Below, one piece after another: positions 1 to 5,917 of a stretch of 6,046 nucleotides of DNA. Every line of letters begins with the position of its first letter. The stretch's first letter is position 1. The position numbers and the translations under genes are program-made. The notes below the pieces were generated by a model. It had not been told where the DNA came from. It saw only the letters and a program-made list of their open reading frames with translations, and did no database searches. The stretch is from Hyphomicrobiaceae bacterium (GTDB lineage Bacteria > Pseudomonadota > Alphaproteobacteria > Rhizobiales > JAKIUO01): positions 1-6,046 of the forward strand of contig JAKIUO010000172.1 in the NCBI GenBank assembly GCA_021647535.1, read 5' to 3'.

Positions 1-1
1 C

Positions 2-1618
2 ATTGCCAGCCAGGCCAAAGCCATGGACGCCTCTTTGACCGAAAAAGCCCGCACCATTGATAGCGCTCTCAATGAGCGACTGGCGAGAATTGAAGAGCAG
101 AATACGGCTGAAAAAGCACCCCCCGCACCAGTACAGGCTGCCCCTCCTCAGCCAGCAGTCCCTATTGAAGAAGAAACACCTGCCCCCCGGGAAGAAAAAG
201 CGCGAACAACCCCCTCGGACCTCTCCATGCTGCGCGGGTCTGAAGCGCTCGAACGCGCTATGAGCACCCAATCAGAAACGCTTCACAACCGCCTGGACCA
301 AAATAGTGCCGAGCTTGAGCAAACCATTACACGTCAAAACGAGCTGTCGTCTGAAATCACCGAACTCAAAAACAAATATGAACAGCTGGTCAAGGATCAT
401 GTCGAACAGGCTACCAGCATGATCAGGCAGTTTTCGGCCCAAGGCAACGAACTCAAAGCCACAGCAGGTCTGTTGGCCAGCCCTGACATGAAAATGAGCG
501 CCATGCTTGGCCCTCAGCAAGACAAGGCCCGTGCCCTTCTTGCCGATCTGGTCGCCCGCTCGGCCGAGCTCGAACGCAGCCGCTCCGCCTTTGCCACTGC
601 TCTGGATAATTCCAGAATGTTGGGGGATGAAACCGCCGAAGTGCTGAACCAGCAGCTCACAAACAGTGCCAGCCCCCGCGCCGAAGAGGAAAGAGAACTG
701 CTGTATCAGGCCATGCAACAAAGCCTGCAAAACACCACCGACGCCAAAAAATGGATGACTGATTTCAACCAATCCCTGTCCGCACAGGTCGTCGAACTGG
801 TCTCTGGCATGTCGCGCTCGACCTCTCGCACCAGAATGCTGCCTGGCGAAATGGCCAACACCTCGACAGATGTGGGTAAGGCCGTCGATGAACAATTGCA
901 GGCGCTTGACGCCCTTGCTTCAATCTCGGGTGCAGCCATCAACGCCGCACAAGTCAGCGCCGCAGCAACGGGTGGCCCATTTCAGGGCCAATCTTCAGAC
1001 AGACAGGCTTCAGGCAGGCAGGCCCCAGCCAGACCGACAGCCAGCAGACAACCCCCGGCACGAGCAGGCAATATACCACGCGCCAACGCAGCCCCAAGAA
1101 CTGGCGCACCTGCTGCGAATACCGAACAAAAACCAAGCCAATGGTCGTTTGGCGACCTTCTCGCCAGAGTTGCTGAAACCGATGTCGAAATATCAGAACA
1201 GCCTCTACCCAACTACCGCCCGGCAACATCAAGCGTCAGCACACAAGACATAAATAGCCGCAAACCATCCATCGCACTCGACCCTGTAGATGTCTTGCGC
1301 ATGGACGATATCGCCAGAGCTCTCGACAGCCATACAGCAGCGCTCGCCTGGAACCGCTCGCAATCAGGAGAGCGTAATGTCTTTAGCCAGCGCCTCTATA
1401 CGCCTGAAGGCCAAAAAACCTTTGAACAGATCACGCAGCGCTATCACGATGATGACGGCTTCCGCAACACCGTGGAAAAATATGTCAATGATTTTGAAGG
1501 TATGCTCAATGAAGCCGACGAAAAAGATCCCTCGGGCCGCATTGTTCAGAACTATATCACCTCTGAAACTGGCCGCGCCTATCTCATGCTGGCTCATATT
1601 TCTGGACGTTTGGGCTAG
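2..1618 (+). CDS. C-terminal part of a large coiled-coil protein ('kinesin-like' of Hyphomicrobiales), 5' partial
   Basis: The frame is open to the first base of the window, and the residues before the first ATG (position 23, IASQAKAM) continue the same helical pattern, so the true start is almost certainly upstream. Residues below count from the Met at 23. Residues 1-28 look like the last unit of an amphipathic helical repeat (SLTEKARTIDSALNERL); 30-60 are Pro/Ala/Glu-rich; about 75-260 are Gln/Glu/Leu-rich and probably coiled coil; 310-370 are an Ala/Pro/Arg/Gln low-complexity linker. Residues about 415-531 form a compact, probably globular end containing GERNVFSQRLYTPEGQKTFE and TSETGRAYLMLAHISGRLG. 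From memory, this C-terminal domain closes very long (often 1500-2500 aa) proteins of Rhizobium/Brucella-type bacteria that are auto-named kinesin-like. No motor domain or nucleotide-binding motif is visible here, so that name should not be read as a function. A structural or envelope-associated role is only a guess. The gene ends in TAG, 10 bases before a repeat element. Confidence 0.85.
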   Translation: MASQAKAMDASLTEKARTIDSALNERLARIEEQNTAEKAPPAPVQAAPPQPAVPIEEETPAPREEKARTTPSDLSMLRGSEALERAMSTQSETLHNRLDQNSAELEQTITRQNELSSEITELKNKYEQLVKDHVEQATSMIRQFSAQGNELKATAGLLASPDMKMSAMLGPQQDKARALLADLVARSAELERSRSAFATALDNSRMLGDETAEVLNQQLTNSASPRAEEERELLYQAMQQSLQNTTDAKKWMTDFNQSLSAQVVELVSGMSRSTSRTRMLPGEMANTSTDVGKAVDEQLQALDALASISGAAINAAQVSAAATGGPFQGQSSDRQASGRQAPARPTASRQPPARAGNIPRANAAPRTGAPAANTEQKPSQWSFGDLLARVAETDVEISEQPLPNYRPATSSVSTQDINSRKPSIALDPVDVLRMDDIARALDSHTAALAWNRSQSGERNVFSQRLYTPEGQKTFEQITQRYHDDDGFRNTVEKYVNDFEGMLNEADEKDPSGRIVQNYITSETGRAYLMLAHISGRLG

Positions 1619-1627
1619 CGCTTATAC

Positions 1628-1720
1628 CAACCACCCTATTTTGAATTAAAATTAGAAAAGAAGGGGTTTGGGGAAGCCCTTCCCCAAGCGGGTGTGGGCG
1701 GCTGCCCACTTGCGTAGCAA
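1628..1720 (+). repeat. Double-hairpin repeat, copy A, with a truncated partner on its left
   Basis: The full copy is 1661-1720. Hairpin 1 pairs TTGGGGAAG (1668-1676) with CTTCCCCAA (1679-1687). Hairpin 2 pairs GTGGGC (1694-1699) with GCCCAC (1704-1709). A TTGCGTAGC box follows at 1710-1718. An A-rich tract (1647-1662) precedes it. To its left, CCAACCACCC (1628-1637) followed by TATTTTGAATT matches the tip of an oppositely oriented copy, as at the junction of copies B and D (CCAAACCACCC then T-tract, read on the - strand). This suggests A was once part of a pair whose left member was cut off next to the upstream stop codon. On the - strand the hairpins run into CCCCTTCTTTTC, a terminator-like layout, but no - strand gene nearby would use it. 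Confidence 0.75.
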
Positions 1721-1744
1721 AATAAACGCCAGAGCAAACTCACT

Positions 1745-1749
1745 GGAGG
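1745..1749 (+). promoter_or_regulatory. Ribosome binding site of the dehydrogenase gene
   Basis: GGAGG lies 8 bases before the ATG at 1758. This is a near-ideal Shine-Dalgarno sequence and spacing, and it decides the start in favour of 1758 over the in-frame TTG at 1668. Confidence 0.85.
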
Positions 1750-1757
1750 CCAGAAAA

Positions 1758-2633
1758 ATGGCGAAAATCGCATGGATCGGGCTGGGTGTAATGGGCTTTC
1801 CCATGGCCGGGCATCTGGCCACAAAACCTGACCACCAGATCACCGTCTATAACCGCACCGCACAAAAAGCCCTTGACTGGGTCACGAAATATGGCGGCAG
1901 CTCCGCCCGCACTCCTGCCCAAGCCGCACAAGATGCCGATTTCATATTGTGCTGCGTTGGCAATGATGAAGATCTGCGCGCCGTTACGCTCGGGCCAGAG
2001 GGGGCCTTTGCCGCCCTCAAAAAAAGGGCGATCTTCATCGACCACACCACCTGCTCCGCGACGCTCGCCCGTGAACTTGATGAACAGGCCCATAAATACG
2101 GCGCACACTTCTTTGACGCCCCGGTCTCTGGCGGCGAAAAGGGCGCACAAGACGGCACGCTCACCGTCATGTGTGGCGGACCAGAAGCACATTTCAAGCC
2201 GGCCGAAAAACTCATCGCAAACTTCGCCGCATCCTGCCGCCTGATGGGGCCAGCGGGGGCCGGTCAGCTCACCAAAATGGTCAACCAGATCACCATAGCC
2301 GGGCTCATCCAGTCGCTCTCCGAAGCCATCCACTTCGCCGAAAACGCCGGGCTTGACGTCGCGCAGGTCATGGATGTCATCAGCAAAGGTGCGGCGCAAA
2401 GCTGGCAAATGGAAAACCGCTGGCAAACCATGACCAACCGCCAGTTTGACTTTGGCTTCGCCGTCGACTGGATGCGCAAAGACCTCAAAATCTGTCTCGA
2501 CGAAGCCAAACGCAACGGCGCACAACTGCCCGTCGCCGAACTCGTCGATCGCTATTATGCCGAGCTGCAAAAAGAGGGCGGCAACCGACTGGATACATCA
2601 AGCCTGATTACAAGGCTGAACAAAAGCCCTTAG
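1758..2633 (+). CDS. NAD(P)-dependent oxidoreductase, 3-hydroxyisobutyrate dehydrogenase family
   Basis: The product is 291 aa, the usual size for beta-hydroxyacid dehydrogenases (about 290-300 aa), so it appears complete. The N-terminal Rossmann fold has the dinucleotide motif GLGVMGFPM at residues 8-16. The second strand ends in YNRT (31-34); an Arg here often marks NADP preference in glyoxylate/tartronate semialdehyde reductases, so NADPH use is plausible. DAPVSGG (120-126) is the substrate-binding signature. GAGQLTKMVNQ (167-177) carries the expected catalytic Lys, K173. The C-terminal helical domain contains WMRKDLKICLDEA (238-250), another family hallmark. Family members reduce small semialdehydes or oxidise 3-hydroxyisobutyrate in the cytoplasm. 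The substrate cannot be fixed from sequence alone, and the neighbours give no pathway clue. The in-frame TTG at 1668 would add 30 residues (GKPFPKRVWAAAHLRSK and on) that are translated repeat DNA and lie before the Rossmann strand, so it is rejected. Whether it shares a promoter with the upstream gene is unclear. Confidence 0.93.
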   Translation: MAKIAWIGLGVMGFPMAGHLATKPDHQITVYNRTAQKALDWVTKYGGSSARTPAQAAQDADFILCCVGNDEDLRAVTLGPEGAFAALKKRAIFIDHTTCSATLARELDEQAHKYGAHFFDAPVSGGEKGAQDGTLTVMCGGPEAHFKPAEKLIANFAASCRLMGPAGAGQLTKMVNQITIAGLIQSLSEAIHFAENAGLDVAQVMDVISKGAAQSWQMENRWQTMTNRQFDFGFAVDWMRKDLKICLDEAKRNGAQLPVAELVDRYYAELQKEGGNRLDTSSLITRLNKSP

Positions 2634-2662
2634 GGTAAATTGCAAAAAGGCTGACCTTCTCC

Positions 2663-2694
2663 ACCCTCCCCGGGTTCCTCGCCCAGGGTCCATA
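2663..2694 (-). repeat. Short palindromic repeat P0, inverted relative to P1
   Basis: On the - strand, TGGACCCTGGG, a short GA-rich loop, then AACCCGGGG forms a hairpin: CCTGGG (2687-2682) pairs with CCCGGG (2674-2669), including one G-U pair. It lies 30 bases after the stop of the dehydrogenase gene. It matches P1 at 2737-2762 in inverted orientation, at 20 of 24 aligned bases, and all four differences are transitions. It could help end transcription of the dehydrogenase gene, but no T-tract follows. Confidence 0.6.
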
Positions 2695-2736
2695 CCGCAA
2701 ACGGAAACGTTCCCGATATATCAACTCATTGCCATT

Positions 2737-2766
2737 CTGGATCCCGGGTGAAGAACCCGGGAGGCG
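2737..2766 (+). repeat. Short palindromic repeat P1 (TCCCGGGT ... ACCCGGGA)
   Basis: TCCCGGGT (2742-2749), loop GAAGA, ACCCGGGA (2755-2762) is a perfect 8-bp stem. It is the inverted partner of P0. From memory, similar CTGGATCCCGGGT...ACCCGGGA palindromes are scattered between genes in several alphaproteobacteria; that was not checked here. Confidence 0.65.
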
Positions 2767-2792
2767 ATGGAGACGGACATAAACGTTGCAAC

Positions 2793-2807
2793 GGGGTTGC
2801 AAACCCC
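2793..2807. repeat. Small palindrome GGGGTT-GCA-AACCCC
   Basis: A perfect 6-bp stem (2793-2798 with 2802-2807) and a three-base loop, with no T-tract. It belongs to the series of small palindromes filling 2634-3128. The following CCATCGC...GGGATC (2806-2821) recurs in reverse orientation at 3007-3022, which may reflect a larger decayed inverted structure. Confidence 0.4.
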
Positions 2808-2851
2808 ATCGCGCAGGGATCGCCGGACGTGATTTTCTCCCCTAACAACAT

Positions 2852-2992
2852 TCTGGTACCCAAGCTCTGCTTGGATACCCATGGCAGGGATGCTCTGCGT
2901 CCCGAGCGCAAGACTTATAACAGCCTTACACACGACGCAGAACTTCTTCCCCACGCATTCCCAAGCAGAGCTTGGGAATGAGGAATACCAGA
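2852..2992. repeat. Inverted repeat built on CCCAAGCTCTGCTTGG palindromes
   Basis: The left arm has CCAAGC-TCT-GCTTGG at 2860-2874. The right arm has ATTCCCAAGC-AGA-GCTTGGGAAT at 2957-2979, a perfect 10-bp stem. Read on the - strand, the right arm repeats the left: both carry CCCAAGCTCTGCTTGG and then TCTGCGTC, with the same 34-base offset (2894-2901 left, 2941-2934 right). Aligning 2858-2901 with 2977-2934 gives 32 of 44 identical bases by hand. TCTGGTA also flanks both arms outside (2852-2858 and 2992-2986). A 32-base spacer lies between the arms. There is no coding capacity or transposase. This looks like a small non-autonomous palindromic element, or two copies inserted head to head. Confidence 0.6.
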
Positions 2993-3007
2993 GGACTCGG
3001 CGTATGG

Positions 3008-3027
3008 ATCCCATCGTGCGATGGGAT
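3008..3027. repeat. Palindrome ATCCCATCG-TG-CGATGGGAT
   Basis: A perfect 9-bp stem (3008-3016 with 3019-3027) and a two-base loop, sitting beyond the uvrB terminator as seen from uvrB. No T-tract follows on either strand (the + strand continues GGCAGTTATTTTT, with only a delayed T5), so a terminator role for + strand transcripts is weak but possible. Confidence 0.45.
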
Positions 3028-3052
3028 GGCAGTTATTTTTGCCGAACCATAT

Positions 3053-3068
3053 CCCCCCCCAAAAAAAA
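3053..3068. repeat. C8-A8 homopolymer junction
   Basis: Eight Cs (3053-3060) directly followed by eight As (3061-3068) on the + strand. The A8 is the T-run of the uvrB terminator. Such runs tend to vary in length by slippage or sequencing error; no coding frame is affected. Confidence 0.6.
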
Positions 3069-3110
3069 TAGTTTCCAAAGGCTCGCCTTTGGTGCCCGCT
3101 GCACAAGCGG
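3061..3110 (-). terminator. Intrinsic terminator of uvrB
   Basis: Read on the - strand, downstream of the uvrB stop codon, there is first a weak hairpin CCGCT-TGTGC-AGCGG (3110-3096). A strong hairpin CCAAAGGC-GA-GCCTTTGG (3092-3075) follows, then AAACTA and eight Ts (3068-3061). The strong stem plus T-run about 40 bases after the stop fits a rho-independent terminator. Including the GCGAG-like box (3118-3122) beside the stop codon, the layout resembles the double-hairpin repeats elsewhere in the window. Confidence 0.75.
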
Positions 3111-3128
3111 CCCGACCAGCGAGGTCAT

Positions 3129-5471
3129 TCAGCGTTTTTTTCTGCCTTTGCTTTTATGCGTACGCGTTCCTGGCTTGCCGCCTTCGGATCGCGGGCGGGC
3201 GACCTTGGCGGCCTGCTTGGCCATATCCATTTGTCCTATCGCTTCGCTGTTTGAGGACAGCGGGTCGTCGGCGATCAGCATTTCGACTTCACGCAGGCGT
3301 TTTATTTCATCCCTAAGCCTTGCCGCTTCCTCGAATTCCAGGTCCGAGGCCAGCTCTTTCATGCGTTTGTCCATATCGGTGAGCACGGTTTCAAGATTAT
3401 TGCCGATGAGCGGCGTCTGCCCGCCATCAGAAAATCCTGCCCCAAGGTCAATGTTCAGACTGTCCTTACCATAGCTATCGCCGAGAATATCGCCGATATT
3501 CTTTTTAACGGTTTCCGGCGTAATGCCGTGCTCCTCATTATAAGCTTCCTGTTTGGCGCGGCGGCGATCCGTTTCGTCGATGGCGCGCTGCATGGAGCCG
3601 GTGATTTTGTCAGCGTAGAGAATGACCCGACCCTCAACATTACGCGCAGCTCGGCCAATGGTCTGCACGAGGCTGGTTTCAGAGCGCAAAAAGCCTTCTT
3701 TGTCAGCATCGAGAATAGCCACCAACGCACATTCAGGAATGTCCAGCCCCTCACGCAGCAAGTTGATGCCGATGAGCACATCGAATGCCCCGAGTCGTAA
3801 ATCGCGCAGTATTTCTATGCGCTCCAGCGTGTCAATATCGCTGTGCATATAGCGCACCCGCACCCCCTGCTCGTGCAAATATTCGGTGAGATCTTCCGAC
3901 ATGCGTTTGGTCAGCGTTGTGACCAATGCCCTCATACCCTGCGCGGCGACTTTTTTGACCTCATCGAGCAGATCATCGACCTGCGTGGTGGCGGGGCGAA
4001 TCTCGATATCGGGGTCGGTGAGGCCCGTCGGGCGAATGACCTGCTCGGCAAAAATGCCTTGCGTCTCGTTCATCTCCCACGGCCCCGGCGTCGCCGAAAC
4101 GCAGATGGTCTGTGGGCGCATGACGTCCCATTCCTCAAAGCGCAAGGGCCGGTTGTCCATGCAGCTCGGCAGGCGAAAACCAAAATCGGCCAGCGTTGAT
4201 TTGCGCTTGAAATCGCCCCGGAACATGGCCCCGAGCTGGCCGATGGTGACATGGCTCTCATCGAGAAAAACCAGCCCGTTTTCCGGTAGATATTCGAACA
4301 GGGTCGGCGGCGGGTCGCCGGGATTGCGGTTGGTCAAATAACGCGAATAGTTCTCGATCCCTGCGCAAGCGCCGCTCGCTGCCATCATTTCCAGATCAAA
4401 AGTGACGCGTTGCTCAAGACGCTGATATTCCACCAGCCGACCGGCGTTTTCCAGCTCGGCCAGACGTTCTTTCAATTCCTTTTTGATACCGACCATAGCC
4501 TGATGCAGCGTTGGGCGCGGCGTCACATAATGCGAATTTGCATAGATTTTCAAGCGTTCCAGATCGCGGACCTTCTCACCGGTCAGCGGATCAAATTCGG
4601 CTATCGTGTCAATCTCATCGCCGAACAAAGAGAAACGCCAAGCGCGGTCCTCCAGATGGGCGGGCCACATCTCGATGACATCGCCACGCACCCGAAACGT
4701 ACCGCGCTCGAACGACAAATCATTGCGCCGATAATGCAGCGCCACCAGCTCGACGATCAGCGCCCGCTGGCCCCGCATGGCCGGCTCGGTTTCAGTCTTA
4801 TCGCGCGAAATCTCCTCGCCAACCTCGACGGTCAAGGTCATTTCTGTATAGGTTTCCACCGAGCCGATGCCGTAAATACACGACACGCTCGACACAATAA
4901 TCACATCGTCACGCTCCAGCACAGCCCGCGTCGCGGCGTGGCGCATACGGTCAATCTGCTCATTCACCGAACTTTCCTTTTCAATAAAAGTGTCGGTGCG
5001 CGCCACATAGGCTTCGGGCTGATAATAGTCATAATAGGAGACAAAATATTCGACGCTGTTATTGGGGAAAAAGCTTTTGAACTCGCCATATAGCTGCGCC
5101 GCCAACGTCTTGTTCGGGGCTAGAATGAGCGCCGGTCGCTGGGTGCGCTCAATAACCTGTGCCATCGTAAAGGTCTTGCCTGAGCCGGTAACCCCGAGCA
5201 AAACCTGCGTTTTTTCCTTGACCGCCAGCCCTTCGACCAGCTCCTCAATAGCACTCGGCTGGTCACCCTTGGGCTCGAATTCGCTAACCAGATCAAAGCG
5301 CACCCCGCCTTCACTTTTCTCAATACGCGCCGGTTCATAAGTCACTACTTCAGAGCCGTTGCGCCCCGTGCGCTCACGCGCCCGCTCGCCAATCACCAGA
5401 GGGTGAGCGGAAATCAAGGGTTGCGCGACGTCTTCAAAGCCCGCGAGAGGGATCGGTTTAATCTTTGCCAT
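3129..5471 (-). CDS. uvrB: UvrABC excinuclease subunit B (UvrB)
   Basis: UvrB receives damaged DNA from UvrA, verifies the lesion with its helicase-like ATPase and recruits UvrC for incision in nucleotide excision repair. The product is 780 aa from the ATG at 5471. In order: an N-terminal extension of about 57 residues; the start of the conserved core, [17 protein letters not shown]; Walker A GVTGSGKT (93-100); the beta-hairpin region [20 protein letters not shown] (about 146-165), which inserts between the DNA strands; the UvrA-interacting domain 2; the DESH box (404-407); helicase motifs [13 protein letters not shown] and QTIGRAARN (603-611); the UVR motif (about 693-728), which binds UvrC or UvrA; and a Lys/Arg-rich tail ending SKGRKKR. 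It is longer than E. coli UvrB (about 670 aa) through both ends, which is usual in alphaproteobacteria. A TTG three codons upstream (5480) would give MPLMAKIK; the ATG at 5471 is preferred, although neither has a clear Shine-Dalgarno sequence. No motif is missing, so the enzyme should be active. It stands alone, converging on the dehydrogenase gene. Confidence 0.98.
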   Translation of the reverse strand: MAKIKPIPLAGFEDVAQPLISAHPLVIGERARERTGRNGSEVVTYEPARIEKSEGGVRFDLVSEFEPKGDQPSAIEELVEGLAVKEKTQVLLGVTGSGKTFTMAQVIERTQRPALILAPNKTLAAQLYGEFKSFFPNNSVEYFVSYYDYYQPEAYVARTDTFIEKESSVNEQIDRMRHAATRAVLERDDVIIVSSVSCIYGIGSVETYTEMTLTVEVGEEISRDKTETEPAMRGQRALIVELVALHYRRNDLSFERGTFRVRGDVIEMWPAHLEDRAWRFSLFGDEIDTIAEFDPLTGEKVRDLERLKIYANSHYVTPRPTLHQAMVGIKKELKERLAELENAGRLVEYQRLEQRVTFDLEMMAASGACAGIENYSRYLTNRNPGDPPPTLFEYLPENGLVFLDESHVTIGQLGAMFRGDFKRKSTLADFGFRLPSCMDNRPLRFEEWDVMRPQTICVSATPGPWEMNETQGIFAEQVIRPTGLTDPDIEIRPATTQVDDLLDEVKKVAAQGMRALVTTLTKRMSEDLTEYLHEQGVRVRYMHSDIDTLERIEILRDLRLGAFDVLIGINLLREGLDIPECALVAILDADKEGFLRSETSLVQTIGRAARNVEGRVILYADKITGSMQRAIDETDRRRAKQEAYNEEHGITPETVKKNIGDILGDSYGKDSLNIDLGAGFSDGGQTPLIGNNLETVLTDMDKRMKELASDLEFEEAARLRDEIKRLREVEMLIADDPLSSNSEAIGQMDMAKQAAKVARPRSEGGKPGTRTHKSKGRKKR

Positions 5472-5521
5472 AAGAGGCAATATGCGCGATTGGGAGGAGG
5501 ATTTCCAGAGGGTATTTTTTT

Positions 5522-5546
5522 GAAGAGGAAGAGAAGAAGAAGAGAA
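5522..5546. other. Polypurine/polypyrimidine tract in the uvrB leader
   Basis: A run of 25 purines on the + strand (units of GAA and GAG) reads as an unbroken C/T tract on the uvrB strand, 50-75 bases before the start codon. No consensus -35/-10 pair or LexA-type operator was found in the leader (5472-5587), so the uvrB promoter is not placed. Confidence 0.45.
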
Positions 5547-5587
5547 TACAGGGGCGTTGCTCCCATATGCGCGAAGTTACGGCCAAA

Positions 5588-5655
5588 CTCGCTTCGCAAT
5601 CGGGCTGCCGCCCGAACCCGCTTGGGGAACGAGTTCCCCAAACCCCTTACTTTTA
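5588..5655 (-). repeat. Double-hairpin repeat, copy B
   Basis: It is oriented opposite to copy A. On the + strand it reads: box CTCGCTTCGCAAT (5589-5600, slightly overlapping the stem); hairpin 2, CGGGC (5601-5605) with GCCCG (5610-5614); hairpin 1, TTGGGGAAC (5622-5630) with GTTCCCCAA (5633-5641); then ACCCCTTACTTTT. It is nearly identical to copy A on the opposite strand, with paired changes in both stems. Confidence 0.8.
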
Positions 5656-5667
5656 TGAATTTTGGGA

Positions 5668-5734
5668 TAAAAAAACGGGTGGTTTGGAGGGGCTCCTCCA
5701 ACGGAGTTCGGGGCTGGCCCCGTCGCGAAGCAAG
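5668..5734 (+). repeat. Double-hairpin repeat, copy D
   Basis: It reads: A-tract (5669-5675) and CGGGTGG; hairpin 1, TTGGAGG (5684-5690) with CCTCCAA (5695-5701); hairpin 2, CGGGGC (5709-5714) with GCCCCG (5717-5722); then the box TCGCGAAGCAAG (5723-5734). The layout matches copies A and C but the stem sequences differ while staying paired. It faces copy B across a short AT-rich junction. Confidence 0.7.
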
Positions 5735-5735
5735 T

Positions 5736-5787
5736 TTGCGCGAGAATTGAATGGCCCTGGGAGACCTTCCAAACCCACCCATTTTTG
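5736..5787 (-). repeat. Degenerate double-hairpin repeat, copy F
   Basis: On the + strand a TTTGCGCGAG box (5735-5744) is followed by a decayed hairpin-2 region, a weak stem TGGGA-GACC-TTCCA (5759-5772) and AACCCACCCATTTTT. That end closely matches the inverted end of copy D (CCAAACCACCCGTTTTTTT). One stem has largely lost its pairing, so this is a tentative worn copy paired with copy C. Confidence 0.4.
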
Positions 5788-5798
5788 CTCTAAAAATT

Positions 5799-5868
5799 TA
5801 AAAAAAAGGGGGATCGGGGGAACTTCCCCCGAATGGGTTTGGGCGATAGCCCATTCGCGTAGCGAGGC
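5799..5868 (+). repeat. Double-hairpin repeat, copy C
   Basis: It reads: A-tract (5800-5807) and GGGGGA; hairpin 1, TCGGGGGAA (5814-5822) with TTCCCCCGA (5824-5832); hairpin 2, TGGGC (5840-5844) with GCCCA (5849-5853); then the box TTCGCGTAGCGAGG (5854-5867). The outer T-A pair of hairpin 2 matches copy A, while copy B has C-G at the same place. Confidence 0.75.
5800..5832 (-). terminator. Possible terminator of the downstream-edge gene, formed by repeat copy C
   Basis: For a - strand transcript from the gene ending at 5918, hairpin 1 of copy C (a 9-bp GC-rich stem) lies about 86 bases after the stop codon and is followed by TCCCCC and a run of eight Ts (5807-5800). The six-base gap between stem and T-run is longer than ideal, so efficiency is uncertain. 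Confidence 0.45.
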
Positions 5869-5917
5869 GGCACTTAAGTTAGCGCCTATGGGTGTGTGGG
5901 GCGCAGTAATAATCAGT

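Noticed and set aside
2..1618. Kinesin motor function for the first gene
   Set aside because: The name comes from annotation of related proteins. No P-loop or motor motif is visible; the similarity is probably to coiled coil only.
1740..2570. A 276-residue - strand open frame opposite the dehydrogenase gene
   Set aside because: It is an antisense shadow of a gene with clear Rossmann and catalytic motifs. The same applies to long frames at 272-895 (-) and 4410-5093 (+).
2634..3128. Insertion sequence remnant
   Set aside because: No transposase-like frame or long terminal inverted repeats bounding a coding segment; only short palindromes.
2881..3474. A 197-residue + strand open frame running into the end of uvrB
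   Set aside because: It crosses palindromic repeats, the uvrB terminator and the antisense of the well-supported uvrB C-terminus. No ribosome site or family motif was seen.
5478..5480. TTG start for uvrB, giving three more residues
   Set aside because: The ATG at 5471-5469 is the more usual start codon, the extra residues (MPL) add no conserved feature, and the TTG has no better ribosome site.
5614..5630. GAAC-N9-GAAC upstream of uvrB as an alphaproteobacterial LexA (SOS) box
   Set aside because: The known motif has a spacing of 7 (GTTC-N7-GTTC). Here the spacing is 9, and both halves lie inside the hairpins of repeat copy B.
5414..5782. A 122-residue - strand open frame upstream of uvrB
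   Set aside because: It is a translation of repeat copies B and D and overlaps the uvrB start. The peptide has no protein-like composition beyond the repeat-derived FPKRVRAAARLRSEF.
5588..5868. CRISPR array
   Set aside because: The units alternate in orientation, differ in sequence and are unevenly spaced, with no unique spacers of constant length.
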